DNA of 53,200 nucleotides from Flavobacterium silvisoli (GTDB lineage Bacteria > Bacteroidota > Bacteroidia > Flavobacteriales > Flavobacteriaceae), in assembly GCF_004329815.1 (NCBI RefSeq), contig NZ_SJPE01000017.1, positions 1,426-54,625 on the forward strand, written 5' to 3'. Below the pieces are notes generated by a model. That model worked only from the letters and a program-made list of their open reading frames with translations. It was not told where the DNA came from and did not search any database. Positions within the stretch are counted from its first letter, which is position 1, and each line of letters begins with the position of its first letter. Below are positions 33,638-42,998 of this stretch, one piece after another. Position numbers and translations under genes: made by a program.

Positions 33638-34567
33638 TTATTGACGACTTTGAACGTAATCAGACAAAGCTTCCGCATTGGAACTGAATGAGAATATACC
33701 GTTTAATTTGAAATAATTTTTAGGCTCGGTGCAATAATCATATGCGAACTTAGTGAACTCCAATTTATTGTCCTCAAAACTAAACGTATTAGCCATTTGC
33801 ATGATTTGGTCGACATTCAAACAGTTGGCTGTTACTACCTGCTTGGCTGTTTTCAACTTAGCATCTTCGAAACTCTGTTTTTTTATAGTAGCTAAAGCAG
33901 CACTGAAATTTCCGGCTGACATAGCATATTTTCCGCCACAGCCTCTAACCGGTTCCTCATCGTGATGATGACCCGAAGAAGAGGAAGTGTGCGTGGTGGT
34001 AGTGGTTGTGGTTTGAGTAACGGCTCCACCTCCCATATTATCATTGATGGTAACCCCCATGCTGATGCCGCCCATGTTAACTCCCACATTTACGCCGTTA
34101 GTTTGCGTAGTAGTGGTAGTGGTTTGCGAAACACTACCGGTAACCGGTGGCGGCGCAGGCTGACCATAATGAATTACATGAACATTTGAGGCCGGAATAA
34201 AGTTAGGCTGCACCGGAATGGATGAATAATAATTCATCTTCATCTTTGTTTTGTTGTTCTTATCTCTTTTGATTTTGTAAGTCACATCCGAAAATACTCC
34301 GTCAACATCGGTTAACATCAAATTGTTTTTGGTAATGTCCTGTAGTGATTGATCGGCAAACTTAATCTTGGCGTTGTAATAAGGTTGGTTTAAATCCTCT
34401 ACTCTCAGGTTTGTTTGTGGGGTGTCGTTAATTACTTCACCATTGAGAATTAATGTAAATTTATCTCCGTCTTCGGAAAAAATTGTTAAGTGTCCCACAG
34501 GACCCAGTTGTCCGAAAGACAATGTTGAAATAAATAAAACTGCTAAAAAAGTAATTTTTTTGATCAT
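33638..34567 (-). CDS. DUF4476 domain secreted protein
   Basis: 309 residues with a signal peptide ending near residue 19 (STLSFGQ). The N-terminal beta domain covers about residues 22-125. A low-complexity linker rich in Thr, Gly and Asn (two TTTTTT runs) ends in HHH and acidic residues. The C-terminal DUF4476 domain (about 215-305) has the pattern SAALATIKKQSFEDAKLKTAKQ. The function is unknown. The linker looks like a flexible extracellular or periplasmic spacer. Confidence 0.82.
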   Translation of the reverse strand: MIKKITFLAVLFISTLSFGQLGPVGHLTIFSEDGDKFTLILNGEVINDTPQTNLRVEDLNQPYYNAKIKFADQSLQDITKNNLMLTDVDGVFSDVTYKIKRDKNNKTKMKMNYYSSIPVQPNFIPASNVHVIHYGQPAPPPVTGSVSQTTTTTTQTNGVNVGVNMGGISMGVTINDNMGGGAVTQTTTTTTTHTSSSSGHHHDEEPVRGCGGKYAMSAGNFSAALATIKKQSFEDAKLKTAKQVVTANCLNVDQIMQMANTFSFEDNKLEFTKFAYDYCTEPKNYFKLNGIFSFSSNAEALSDYVQSRQ

Positions 34568-34710
34568 TGGTTAATAGTGTTAAAGGTTTGTTTTATGCTA
34601 TCAGATTTCTGCATTTTCAAAAACGGTGCCAAATTAAAAAACATTTTGAAATGACCATGAGTTTTTTGGTCAAATCTGATTATATTTAGACTCTTTATTT
34701 TATTACTTTT

Positions 34711-36033
34711 ATGAACGATACCATATTGATAATAGGAGTTTTTATACTTGCCCTATTTATTGGAATTTATTTAGGAAAAACATTATTTGCCGCAAATTCG
34801 AAATCGGAAAAAGCTTCTTTGGAGGAGAAAATAAACGGATTGCTGCAACAAATTGAGCAATTCAAAAATCAGGTTAGTCAAACCATTCAGGAACGGGAAG
34901 CCATTCGCGCCGAGAAAGAGGCTTTAGCCATTCAATTATCGAAAAAGGAAACTGATTTTGAAAATCTTTGGGAACGCAACAAAGAGCAAAAGGCAGAAGT
35001 GGAACAACTTCAGGAAAAATTCACCAAAGAATTTGAAAATTTGGCCAACAAAATTTTGGAGGAGAAAACCACCAAATTTACCGAACAAAATAAAGAAAAC
35101 CTCAAAAATATCTTAACTCCGCTACAGGATAAAATTCAACTTTTTGAAAAGAAAGTAGAAGACACTCACAAAGAAAGCATTGATTATCATGCTGCGTTAC
35201 GCCAACAAATTTTGGGCTTACGCGAAATGAACGAACAAATGAGCAAAGAAACCCTGAATCTGACCAAAGCTCTCAAAGGCGACAGCAAAATGCAGGGGAA
35301 CTGGGGTGAGTTGATTTTGGAACGGGTATTGGAAAAGTCGGGCTTAGAGAAAGGCCGGGAATATGAAGTACAACAAAGTTTTGTAACCGAAGAGGGCAAC
35401 CGCTTATTTCCGGATGTGGTGATTAATTTGCCCGACGGCAAAAAAATGATAGTGGATTCGAAGGTAACTTTAACTGCCTACGAGCGCTATATTAATGAAG
35501 AAGACGATGAAGCAAAGACTCAACATTTGAAAGAACACGTTACCGCATTAAAACGTCATGTAGACCAACTAAGCGAAAAAAATTATCAGGATTTATACCA
35601 AATGGAAAGTCCGGATTTTGTGTTGTTATTCGTTCCGATTGAATCGGCTTTTGCTTTGGCTTTGAATGAAGATACTACACTTTACAACAAAGCTTTTGAG
35701 AAAAACATCGTAATCGTCACCCCTTCTACTCTTTTGGCCACATTGCGCACCATTGACAGTATGTGGACCAACCAAAAACAGCAGGAAAACGCCTTAGAAA
35801 TAGCGCGTCAGGCCGGGGCTTTATACGATAAGTTTGAAGGTTTTGTTTCCGATTTGGTGAAAATAGGAAAGAAAATGGATGAAGCGAAAGTAGAATACCA
35901 AGGCGCTATGAACAAACTTGTTGACGGAAAGGGCAACCTCGTAACCAGTGTAGAAAAGTTGAAAAAAATGGGAGCCAAAGCTAAAAAATCATTACCCGAT
36001 AATATTTTAACCCGAGCTGAAAAAGATGAGTGA
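34711..36033 (+). CDS. rmuC: DNA recombination protein RmuC
   Basis: 440 residues with one N-terminal membrane segment (about 4-22) and a long coiled coil (about 25-115) rich in Glu, Lys and Gln. The RmuC nuclease-like domain runs from about 160 to 400 (MQGNWGELILERVLEKSGLE, VVINLPDGKKMIVDSKVTL, DFVLLFVPIESAF). E. coli RmuC limits inversions at short inverted repeats and affects phage defence. Its stop overlaps the thioesterase start by eight bases. Confidence 0.94.
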   Translation: MNDTILIIGVFILALFIGIYLGKTLFAANSKSEKASLEEKINGLLQQIEQFKNQVSQTIQEREAIRAEKEALAIQLSKKETDFENLWERNKEQKAEVEQLQEKFTKEFENLANKILEEKTTKFTEQNKENLKNILTPLQDKIQLFEKKVEDTHKESIDYHAALRQQILGLREMNEQMSKETLNLTKALKGDSKMQGNWGELILERVLEKSGLEKGREYEVQQSFVTEEGNRLFPDVVINLPDGKKMIVDSKVTLTAYERYINEEDDEAKTQHLKEHVTALKRHVDQLSEKNYQDLYQMESPDFVLLFVPIESAFALALNEDTTLYNKAFEKNIVIVTPSTLLATLRTIDSMWTNQKQQENALEIARQAGALYDKFEGFVSDLVKIGKKMDEAKVEYQGAMNKLVDGKGNLVTSVEKLKKMGAKAKKSLPDNILTRAEKDE

Positions 36034-36574
36034 ATTATTTAAAACCGTAAAATCATCACAAATTACCATTTCGCAGTTGATGTTGCCCTCGCATACCAAC
36101 TTTAGCGGCAAAATTCACGGTGGTTATCTGTTATCTCTTTTAGACCAAATTGCTTTTGCCTGTGCTTCAAAATTTTCGGGGCATTACTGCGTAACTGCTT
36201 CTGTAGATACAGTAGATTTTTTGAATCCGATTGAAGTTGGAGAGTTGGTAACCCTGAAAGCCAGCGTAAATTATGTAGGCAGAAGCTCGATGATTATAGG
36301 AATTCGGGTAGAAGCCGAGAATATTCAAACCGGAAAAGTAAAGCATTGCAATTCGAGTTACTTTACGATGGTTGCTAAAGATGACAACGGAACAAACACA
36401 GAAGTTCCCGGATTGATTTTATCAAACGAAGAAGAAGTAAGACGTTTTTGCAATTGCATTAAGATGATTTCGTTGAAAAAAGACAGAAATCAGCATGAAG
36501 AATCTTTTGATTACAAATCGGAATCTGCCTTGGAACAATTAAAAACGTACAGAATTAAGCTAAATGCTTTTTAA
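36026..36574 (+). CDS. Acyl-CoA thioesterase (hotdog, YciA/BACH-like)
   Basis: 182 residues with one hotdog domain (about residues 14-125). The active-site helix begins at KIHGGYLLSLLDQIAF, which contains the catalytic Asp. VTASVDTVDFLNPIEVGE follows, as in the acyl-CoA hydrolase family. A charged C-terminal extension of about 50 residues is extra. It hydrolyses acyl-CoA in the cytoplasm. Chain-length preference is unknown. Overlap with rmuC suggests co-transcription. Confidence 0.88.
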   Translation: MSELFKTVKSSQITISQLMLPSHTNFSGKIHGGYLLSLLDQIAFACASKFSGHYCVTASVDTVDFLNPIEVGELVTLKASVNYVGRSSMIIGIRVEAENIQTGKVKHCNSSYFTMVAKDDNGTNTEVPGLILSNEEEVRRFCNCIKMISLKKDRNQHEESFDYKSESALEQLKTYRIKLNAF

Positions 36575-36685
36575 GAATATAACTGAATAATATTCATTAA
36601 AAATAAGTTTTTATTAACAGCACCAAACTATTTAATAGTATTTTATAAAAAATTTGCTATTTTTGGTTTGCATTATTAAAAACTT

Positions 36686-37804
36686 ATGAAAAAACACTAC
36701 CTACTACTTCCTTTTGCACTTTTATCAATAATACTATTTTGGGCTTGTTCTGATACCGATGACGAATACATTCCCGTTTCGCCGGTTACGGTTGATTTGA
36801 CTCAGGTTCCTTATGCGAAGTTATCTGATTACAAATTTTTCGTTGGTGAAATGAAAAATCAGATTCCTGCCCTGAATGTTCTACCTTACGAACCCGCCAG
36901 TGGTCTTTTTACAGATTACGCACACAAAAAAAGATTTGTATGGATGCCCGAAGGGACTAAAGGAACTTTTGTTGCTGACGGTAAAATTTTAGAATTACCT
37001 GTGGGTGCTGCTTTAATCAAAACTTTTTATTACGATAATGTACAGCCTTCGAATACTACCCGCATCATAGAAACCCGTTTGATGATCAGAAAAACAACGG
37101 GATGGATTTTTGCCGATTATGTTTGGAATGAAGATCAAACAGAGGCTTATTTAGATTTGAACGGCAGCAATGTAGCACTAAGCTGGAAGGACGAAAATGA
37201 CATTATTAAAAGTGCTAATTACAGAATTCCGAACGAAGTTCAGTGTAATGTTTGTCACAAATATAAAGAGACCATTGATAACAATTACGTTGAAAGACAC
37301 GAACCCATTGGAATAAAGCCTCAAAATTTGAATTTCAATTTCAATTATGGCACAGAAACCAAAAATCAATTGACAAAATGGATTGAGGTGGGTTATTTGG
37401 CAAATAATTTCAGTTTGCCCAGTATTCAAAATACCGTTGTTAATTACAATGACACCAGTAAACCGCTGGAATTAAGAGTTCGTTCGTATTTTGATATCAA
37501 TTGTGCTCATTGTCATAATGCTAACGGACATTGTGATTACAGACCTATGCGATTCCCTTTTTCTGAAACAGAAAACAATCTTGCTAATATGGGTGTTTGT
37601 GTAGACACACAGGACACACAAGATTTTCCACCTGCCTTGAGTAAAATAATTACACCAGGGAATCCGGACCGGTCTATGTTGTATTATCGATTAGACACTG
37701 ATAATGAAAATTACAGAATGCCTCTGCATGGAAGAACACTCATTCATACTGAAGGTGTTGAACTTATTGGTAACTGGATAAATTCGTTACAAACTTGTCC
37801 GTAG
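36686..37804 (+). CDS. Diheme c-type cytochrome lipoprotein (SO2930-like)
   Basis: 372 residues with lipobox ILFWAC (Cys about 21). Two CxxCH haem sites are present: CNVCH at about residue 187 and CAHCH at about residue 273. The spacing and the stretch EVQCNVCHKYKE ... FDINCAHCHNANGHCD resemble the SO2930/HNE_0200 family, often found beside secreted beta-propeller or beta-helix proteins. It lies 27 bases upstream of a secreted FG-GAP protein gene. It is probably a periplasmic or outer-membrane electron carrier. The redox partner is unknown. Confidence 0.8.
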   Translation: MKKHYLLLPFALLSIILFWACSDTDDEYIPVSPVTVDLTQVPYAKLSDYKFFVGEMKNQIPALNVLPYEPASGLFTDYAHKKRFVWMPEGTKGTFVADGKILELPVGAALIKTFYYDNVQPSNTTRIIETRLMIRKTTGWIFADYVWNEDQTEAYLDLNGSNVALSWKDENDIIKSANYRIPNEVQCNVCHKYKETIDNNYVERHEPIGIKPQNLNFNFNYGTETKNQLTKWIEVGYLANNFSLPSIQNTVVNYNDTSKPLELRVRSYFDINCAHCHNANGHCDYRPMRFPFSETENNLANMGVCVDTQDTQDFPPALSKIITPGNPDRSMLYYRLDTDNENYRMPLHGRTLIHTEGVELIGNWINSLQTCP

Positions 37805-37831
37805 AACATCTAAAAACAACTAACTTAAAAT

Positions 37832-39895
37832 ATGAAAAAAATTACTCTAATTATTTCTTTGCTGCTGTTAGGGCTGCATAGTAATGCACAGGACACTTGT
37901 GCTTCTGCATTTCCTCTGACTACCGGAGGTATATATTCAGTAGGTATCATTAACGGTACCGATGTTCCTACTCCCATTTGTGCTAACAATGGAAGTATCC
38001 CGGTCGCAAATATCCCTGCGGGAGAATGGTATGCATATACCCCAACACAGGATTTAACTGTAACCGTTACTTCAGACATTGCAGCTAATACCCCAAGAAA
38101 AGATACCCGTGTTCATGTATATACCGGAACGTGTGGTGCATTAACCTGTTATGCCGGGGATGATGATAGCGGAAGCAGTTATTCTTCCGTTTGTATATTC
38201 AATGTAACTGCCGGAACAACTTATTACATAGCTTGGGACAACAGGTGGTTATCGACTGCAAAAAATACCGGATTTTCATTTCAATTAATTGAAGCTCCCA
38301 TTGTTGTACCACCTCCCACCCCTATAACTTATACAACACAAACGCTATCAACCATTAACAGTACCTACAATATTTGTGTTGTAGATATGAATAATGACAA
38401 CCTAGATGATATTGTAGGTGTTAGTTCAAATAACTTGAGAATTCATTTTCAAGGAAGCACACCAAACGCTTTTACTGTTACTGATTTCCCTATAACCGGT
38501 GCTAATTATATGCCCGGCTGGAGCATGGCAGCAGGAGATTACAATAAAGACGGGTTTAATGACTTAGCATTAGGAAATACCAACGGGCTTTCGATTATAA
38601 GGTCAAACAATACAGGAACTGCTTACACAGGCATTACACCCGGTGAATATATTTTTTGCCAAAGAACAAATTTCGCCGATTTAAACAAAGATGGTAATTT
38701 GGACATTTTCTCATGTCATGATGTGGCCCCAAATGTTTATTACCTGAATGATGGAAATGCTAACTTAACTTATTATCAATCGAACACTACTGCAGGAGCC
38801 ATGAATCTCAGTTCAGGCGGAGGTAATTATGCTACACTTTTTACTGACTTTGATAATGATGGCGATACCGATGTCTTTATCTCTAAATGCTCAGGACCAC
38901 CTTGCCAATTATTCAGATATGACGGAGGAAATACTTATACCAATGTTTCATCACTTGCCGGAATTGATGTAACTCCGATTCAAACATGGTCATCAGCCAT
39001 TGCCGATTTTGACAATGATGGAGATATGGATATTATCATCACAGCCAGTACAGGTACTCATAAATATTTTAGAAACAACTTTGAAACTACCAATACTTTA
39101 GGATCCTTTACCAACATAACCTCAGGTTCGGGTTGGGACACAAACACATCAACTAATATTGACAATATAGCCTACGATTTTGATAACGACGGATTCATAG
39201 ACGTACTTGGAGGAGGTAATAAAATTATGTTCAACCAAGGGAATGGCACTTTTGCTCCTGTAAGTTACAGCGGTATTGCAGTAGGAGCTGTCGGTGATTT
39301 AAATAATGATGGATTCCTGGATATTCAGAGTGGCTCTACTATCAGATATGCAGTTCCTAACACAAACAAATGGTTGAAAGTAGCCCTGCAAGGCGTTCAA
39401 AGTAACAGTAACGGAATTGGAGCCCGAATTGAAATTTACGGTACTTGGGGTAAACAAATCAGAGACATCAGAAGTGGTGAAGGATTTAAATACATGAGTT
39501 CACTTAACGCTCATTTCGGAATAGGACAAGCCACCATTATTGACCAAGTAGTGATTAAATGGCCTTCAGGAATTGTAGACACCTACACTAATGTAACGCC
39601 AAATCAAATGCTTAAAGTTGTGGAAGGTGCCACCTTAGCAGTTAATTCGTTTAACAATACGGCTTTCAGCCTGTATCCGAATCCTGTGAAACACAACCTC
39701 AATATCAGCTTAAATGTTAACAATCCGGTTGAGTTTAAAACGGCCCAAGTATTTGATATGAATGGTAAAGTAGTGTTGGAAAGTAAATTTGAAGGTAACA
39801 CTCTAAACGTTGATAAATTAGCTACCGGCACTTATATTCTATTGCTGAAAGATGCTCAGGAAAAGAATTACTCGCAAAAATTTATAAAAGAATAG
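37832..39895 (+). CDS. CRTAC1-like secreted protein: FG-GAP/VCBS repeats, ASPIC/UnbV domain and T9SS sorting signal
   Basis: 687 residues with a signal peptide ending near residue 19. A beta-sandwich domain fills about 20-165. About seven calcium-binding repeats follow, of the form DxNxDGxxD (DYNKDGFNDLALG, DLNKDGNLDIFS, DFDNDGDTDVFIS, DLNNDGFLDIQSG), making a beta-propeller. An ASPIC/UnbV domain (about 510-595, SNGIGARIEIY ... WPSGIVDTYTNV) comes next, then a type IX sorting domain (LYPNPVKHNLNIS ... ATGTYILLL). It is secreted to the surface. Co-orientation with the cytochrome gene suggests a shared role. Confidence 0.9.
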   Translation: MKKITLIISLLLLGLHSNAQDTCASAFPLTTGGIYSVGIINGTDVPTPICANNGSIPVANIPAGEWYAYTPTQDLTVTVTSDIAANTPRKDTRVHVYTGTCGALTCYAGDDDSGSSYSSVCIFNVTAGTTYYIAWDNRWLSTAKNTGFSFQLIEAPIVVPPPTPITYTTQTLSTINSTYNICVVDMNNDNLDDIVGVSSNNLRIHFQGSTPNAFTVTDFPITGANYMPGWSMAAGDYNKDGFNDLALGNTNGLSIIRSNNTGTAYTGITPGEYIFCQRTNFADLNKDGNLDIFSCHDVAPNVYYLNDGNANLTYYQSNTTAGAMNLSSGGGNYATLFTDFDNDGDTDVFISKCSGPPCQLFRYDGGNTYTNVSSLAGIDVTPIQTWSSAIADFDNDGDMDIIITASTGTHKYFRNNFETTNTLGSFTNITSGSGWDTNTSTNIDNIAYDFDNDGFIDVLGGGNKIMFNQGNGTFAPVSYSGIAVGAVGDLNNDGFLDIQSGSTIRYAVPNTNKWLKVALQGVQSNSNGIGARIEIYGTWGKQIRDIRSGEGFKYMSSLNAHFGIGQATIIDQVVIKWPSGIVDTYTNVTPNQMLKVVEGATLAVNSFNNTAFSLYPNPVKHNLNISLNVNNPVEFKTAQVFDMNGKVVLESKFEGNTLNVDKLATGTYILLLKDAQEKNYSQKFIKE

Positions 39896-39914
39896 TAATT
39901 TCAATCCAATCTAT

Positions 39915-39945
39915 AAAAAAGTCCCGATTACTCGGGACTTTTTCA
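39915..39945. terminator. Bidirectional terminator
   Basis: AAGTCCCGA and TCGGGACTT pair around TTAC with A and T runs on both sides. It lies between the convergent FG-GAP and Kir channel genes and slightly overlaps the end of the latter. Confidence 0.93.
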
Positions 39946-40899
39946 TAATGGTACTTTTTCAAAAGCGTTGAGTTTATCAATGTCAAGGACTGTTTTATTG
40001 TCATCCGAGCTTTTAAAATACATCGGAATGAATTTGGCTCCAAATACAATTTCCGAAAAAGTATAAGAGGTGCGTTTAGCCACTGTAGTACTGAACATAT
40101 CATCAAAAACTTTAAGAAAAACCAATATTTCACCATTTATATTTTCATAATCTTCTTTAGTAAAGTTGTACAATGGACTGTTCTCAGTTATCGGGTGTAC
40201 TAGTGTCCAACTCAAGGTTAATGAATTAATTTTGGCCAGTTCCAAATCTAAGCTGTAAAATTTATTGACCAATGCACCATTTTCCTCTACTATCATTCCT
40301 AACATGATTTTCACTTCGGCATCGGTTAAATTGGTATTTTTATAAGGTGTCATTCTGATCATTAATCCGGTACCTTTTCCGTAAGGCGCAATTAGAGCAT
40401 TGTGTGAAAAACGGATAAAAGCCTTGGGCTTACTGAATCTTCCGTAAAACAAGCCTGTAGCAATTGCAAAACTCAACAATCCGAAAAGCGCTTCTACAGC
40501 AGCAATGAAACTGGTTAAAAAACCACTGGGACTCACATGCCCGTAACCCACTGTGGTATATGTTTGCACACTAAAGAAAAAAGCCTGCCCATATTTATCT
40601 AATCTTGATGTGGCATCGACTCCAACTAAATGCTCAACTCCTATGGCGTAGTAAATACCCGCAAAAATAAAATTGACCAAAAAATAAAAAACCACTATAA
40701 TCATCATGAATTTCCATCTTGGGATATTCAACATCGTGTGGTACCAACTAATACTGTCAAAAAGACCAATTCCCGTTTTTTTGATGTTGGCATTGCCGCT
40801 TTTATTGACGAATCGACCACCGTAACTGGATGCATTGGTTCCAAAACCGGTATCATTTTCGGCTTTTGCCCTGCTGTTTATTTTTTTAAGGAATTCCAT
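39943..40899 (-). CDS. Inward-rectifier (KirBac-type) potassium channel
   Basis: A 318-residue membrane protein. The slide-helix region precedes membrane segment 1 (about 63-85, MMIIVVFYFLVNFIFAGIYYAIG). The pore loop has the selectivity filter TTVGYGH (about residue 116), and segment 2 follows. The C-terminal 160 residues form the immunoglobulin-like cytoplasmic domain of Kir channels (FIRFSHNALIAPYGKGTGLMIRM). A GNAT gene lies eight bases upstream in the same direction. Confidence 0.92.
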   Translation of the reverse strand: MEFLKKINSRAKAENDTGFGTNASSYGGRFVNKSGNANIKKTGIGLFDSISWYHTMLNIPRWKFMMIIVVFYFLVNFIFAGIYYAIGVEHLVGVDATSRLDKYGQAFFFSVQTYTTVGYGHVSPSGFLTSFIAAVEALFGLLSFAIATGLFYGRFSKPKAFIRFSHNALIAPYGKGTGLMIRMTPYKNTNLTDAEVKIMLGMIVEENGALVNKFYSLDLELAKINSLTLSWTLVHPITENSPLYNFTKEDYENINGEILVFLKVFDDMFSTTVAKRTSYTFSEIVFGAKFIPMYFKSSDDNKTVLDIDKLNAFEKVPL

Positions 40900-40907
40900 G
40901 ACTACAT

Positions 40908-41405
40908 TTAAATTGATTTTTCCATCACAAAATCATCCATAACATAACCATTGCCAATGTCGATGACTTCTTCTTTTACAGTACTGAATCCTAATTTTTG
41001 ATAAAAATGCTGAGCCGGATTGTATTTGTTTACATTCAAAAAAACTGCTTTTTCATTTTGACTTTTAGCTTCATTCAGAATAAAATCTAACAGTAATTTG
41101 CCAATTCCTTCTCCTTGACGGGTAGAGAGTATGTAAATTTTATGAACTTTGGTTTTATGTGTATCTCCGGAGTTCAATTCATAGGAAGCGAAACCAACCG
41201 AAACATCATGGTCTTTGACCAAAATAAAATGATGTTTTTTCTCCTCAGCCTGCTGTCTGAGAGCAGGTACGCTGTACATCATTTCCATCATGTATTCGAG
41301 TTGCGGCTGACTCAAAATACTACCGTAAGCTATAGGCCAAACTTCTTGAGCAATGGCTCTTATATCTTTAAATTCATCGTCTTGATTTCTTTCTATGTGC
41401 ATCAT
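40908..41405 (-). CDS. GNAT family N-acetyltransferase
   Basis: 165 residues. The acetyl-CoA motif is ILSTRQGEGIGKLLLDFIL (about residues 93-111; the Q/RxxGxG/A motif is QGEGIG), and ending HFYQKLGFSTVKEE is the usual beta6-beta7 region. The substrate is unknown. It sits between the Kir channel gene and a DUF1801 gene, all on the minus strand with gaps below ten bases, so the three are probably co-transcribed. Confidence 0.9.
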   Translation of the reverse strand: MMHIERNQDDEFKDIRAIAQEVWPIAYGSILSQPQLEYMMEMMYSVPALRQQAEEKKHHFILVKDHDVSVGFASYELNSGDTHKTKVHKIYILSTRQGEGIGKLLLDFILNEAKSQNEKAVFLNVNKYNPAQHFYQKLGFSTVKEEVIDIGNGYVMDDFVMEKSI

Positions 41406-41406
41406 C

Positions 41407-41865
41407 TTATGCTTTTACAAAGGCACTTTCATAAGTTGTAATCCAATCCTGAACTGTTATCTTTCGGATTAGTTCAGCTATCAAATCATAGGGAATATCA
41501 TCAGGCTTTTTAAATCGGATACAACTTTTGCCCATGTCTAACTTAGTTTTACAATGTTTGGGATATTCAGCCACAAACCAATCCAATAGTGCTTTATTGG
41601 CATAAATTCCCATATGATACAACGCTATGAAATTCTTTTGCGAAGCTACATTTATAAAGGGCAAGGGTAATTTTGTATCACAATGATAACCTTTGGGATA
41701 AATACTATGAGGCACTACATAGCCTAACATGCCATAGCCTATGACTTCCTGAAATCCTTCCGGTAAATTTTGAAGTATGGTATTGCGGAGTTTTTCAACG
41801 GCGGTTTTTCTGTCCGAAGGCAATTCGTTTAAATAATCTTGCGGGGTGAGGGCTTTAGATTGCAT
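41407..41865 (-). CDS. DUF1801 family protein
   Basis: 152 residues from the ATG at 41865 (MQSKALTPQDYLNELPSDRK). The longer frame to 42048 overlaps the divergent DUF3667 gene and is rejected. The DUF1801/YdhG-type fold shows in LPFINVASQKNFIALYHMG and in KSCIRFKKPDDIPYDLI. The function is unknown. Confidence 0.85.
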   Translation of the reverse strand: MQSKALTPQDYLNELPSDRKTAVEKLRNTILQNLPEGFQEVIGYGMLGYVVPHSIYPKGYHCDTKLPLPFINVASQKNFIALYHMGIYANKALLDWFVAEYPKHCKTKLDMGKSCIRFKKPDDIPYDLIAELIRKITVQDWITTYESAFVKA

Positions 41866-41936
41866 AGTTCTTTTTTTGTTCCTCAAAAATAGAAATAATT
41901 TTAATAGATTTACGGGTCGAATTTTATTACAAAGCC

Positions 41937-42995
41937 ATGTCCAAAAGTCCGTTACGCCAAGATAAAACCTGCCTGAACTGCAGATACGTTGTAGAAAACC
42001 GATTTTGTCCGAATTGCGGACAGGAAAATACCGATACCAGAAAGACATTTCATCATTTGTTTGTTCACTTTTTTGAAGATTTAACGCATTACGAAAATGC
42101 CTTTTGGAAAACCATCAAAAACTTATTCTTCAAACCGGCATCACTTACTAAGGAATATCTTTCGGGCAAGCGTTTGTCCTATTTGGCTCCGGTGCGTTTG
42201 TACATTTTTATCAGTTTTGTGACGTTCTTCATCATCACGGCTTTTCCCGGAAACGAAGAAGAATTACTCAGCGGAAATGAAACTCAAACTGTCCAAATTA
42301 AAGATAAAAACGGTGTACTCAAAGACAGTGTGATTTCGGTTAAAAAGATAAAAATATCCGAGATTTTGAAAGCGGAAGACGCTCTACAAAAAGAGCAACA
42401 TCTTACCAATGAAAAAGCAAATGAAAACTTTTTAAATTTTGGTTACAGAAACATCAGAGAACTCGACTCGATGCAAAAATACGGTCCGGCTAATGAAAAA
42501 CTTACAGATTGGGAATATAACGTAATCAAAAAATCGTTACTCGTAAAAGCAAAAAACACCAAACAGGAATTAATGGAGAAATTCTTGGAACAGTTACGTC
42601 ATGATTTTCCAAAAACGCTCTTCATTTACATGCCATTGTTTGCTTTTGTACTGTGGCTCTTTCACGGAAAAAAACGTTGGTATTATTTTGACCATGGTAT
42701 TTTCACCTTGCATTATTTTTCGTTTTTACTGCTCTCGATACTGCTGATTTTCTTTTTCAATAAAATCATGAACTGTTTTGTTGAAAACAGCATTACCGAT
42801 ACAATCCGATATGTTGGATTGGGCGCCAGTTATATTTGGATGTTTTACTATTTCTTCCCGGCACATCATCGTTTTTACGGAGAAACCCGAATAATATCTT
42901 TCCTGAAAAGTATCGCTATGTTTGTCATTAATGTAATTATGATGAGCATTTTGCTACTAACCTTCATGTTTTATACCTTCATTAACTTACATTAA
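41937..42995 (+). CDS. DUF3667 zinc-ribbon membrane protein
   Basis: 352 residues. An N-terminal zinc ribbon (CLNCRYVVENRFCPNCG, residues 12-28) precedes the DUF3667 core (FHHLFVHFFEDLTHYENAFW). About five hydrophobic segments follow, one near residue 85 and four in the C-terminal third. A charged region of about 120 residues lies between them. The function is unknown. An M28 peptidase gene follows three bases later. Confidence 0.88.
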   Translation: MSKSPLRQDKTCLNCRYVVENRFCPNCGQENTDTRKTFHHLFVHFFEDLTHYENAFWKTIKNLFFKPASLTKEYLSGKRLSYLAPVRLYIFISFVTFFIITAFPGNEEELLSGNETQTVQIKDKNGVLKDSVISVKKIKISEILKAEDALQKEQHLTNEKANENFLNFGYRNIRELDSMQKYGPANEKLTDWEYNVIKKSLLVKAKNTKQELMEKFLEQLRHDFPKTLFIYMPLFAFVLWLFHGKKRWYYFDHGIFTLHYFSFLLLSILLIFFFNKIMNCFVENSITDTIRYVGLGASYIWMFYYFFPAHHRFYGETRIISFLKSIAMFVINVIMMSILLLTFMFYTFINLH

Positions 42996-42998
42996 ACT

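Noticed and set aside
41866..42048. N-terminal extension of the DUF1801 gene
   Set aside because: It would overlap the start of the divergent DUF3667 gene and cross a likely promoter region. The domain begins at the ATG at 41865.
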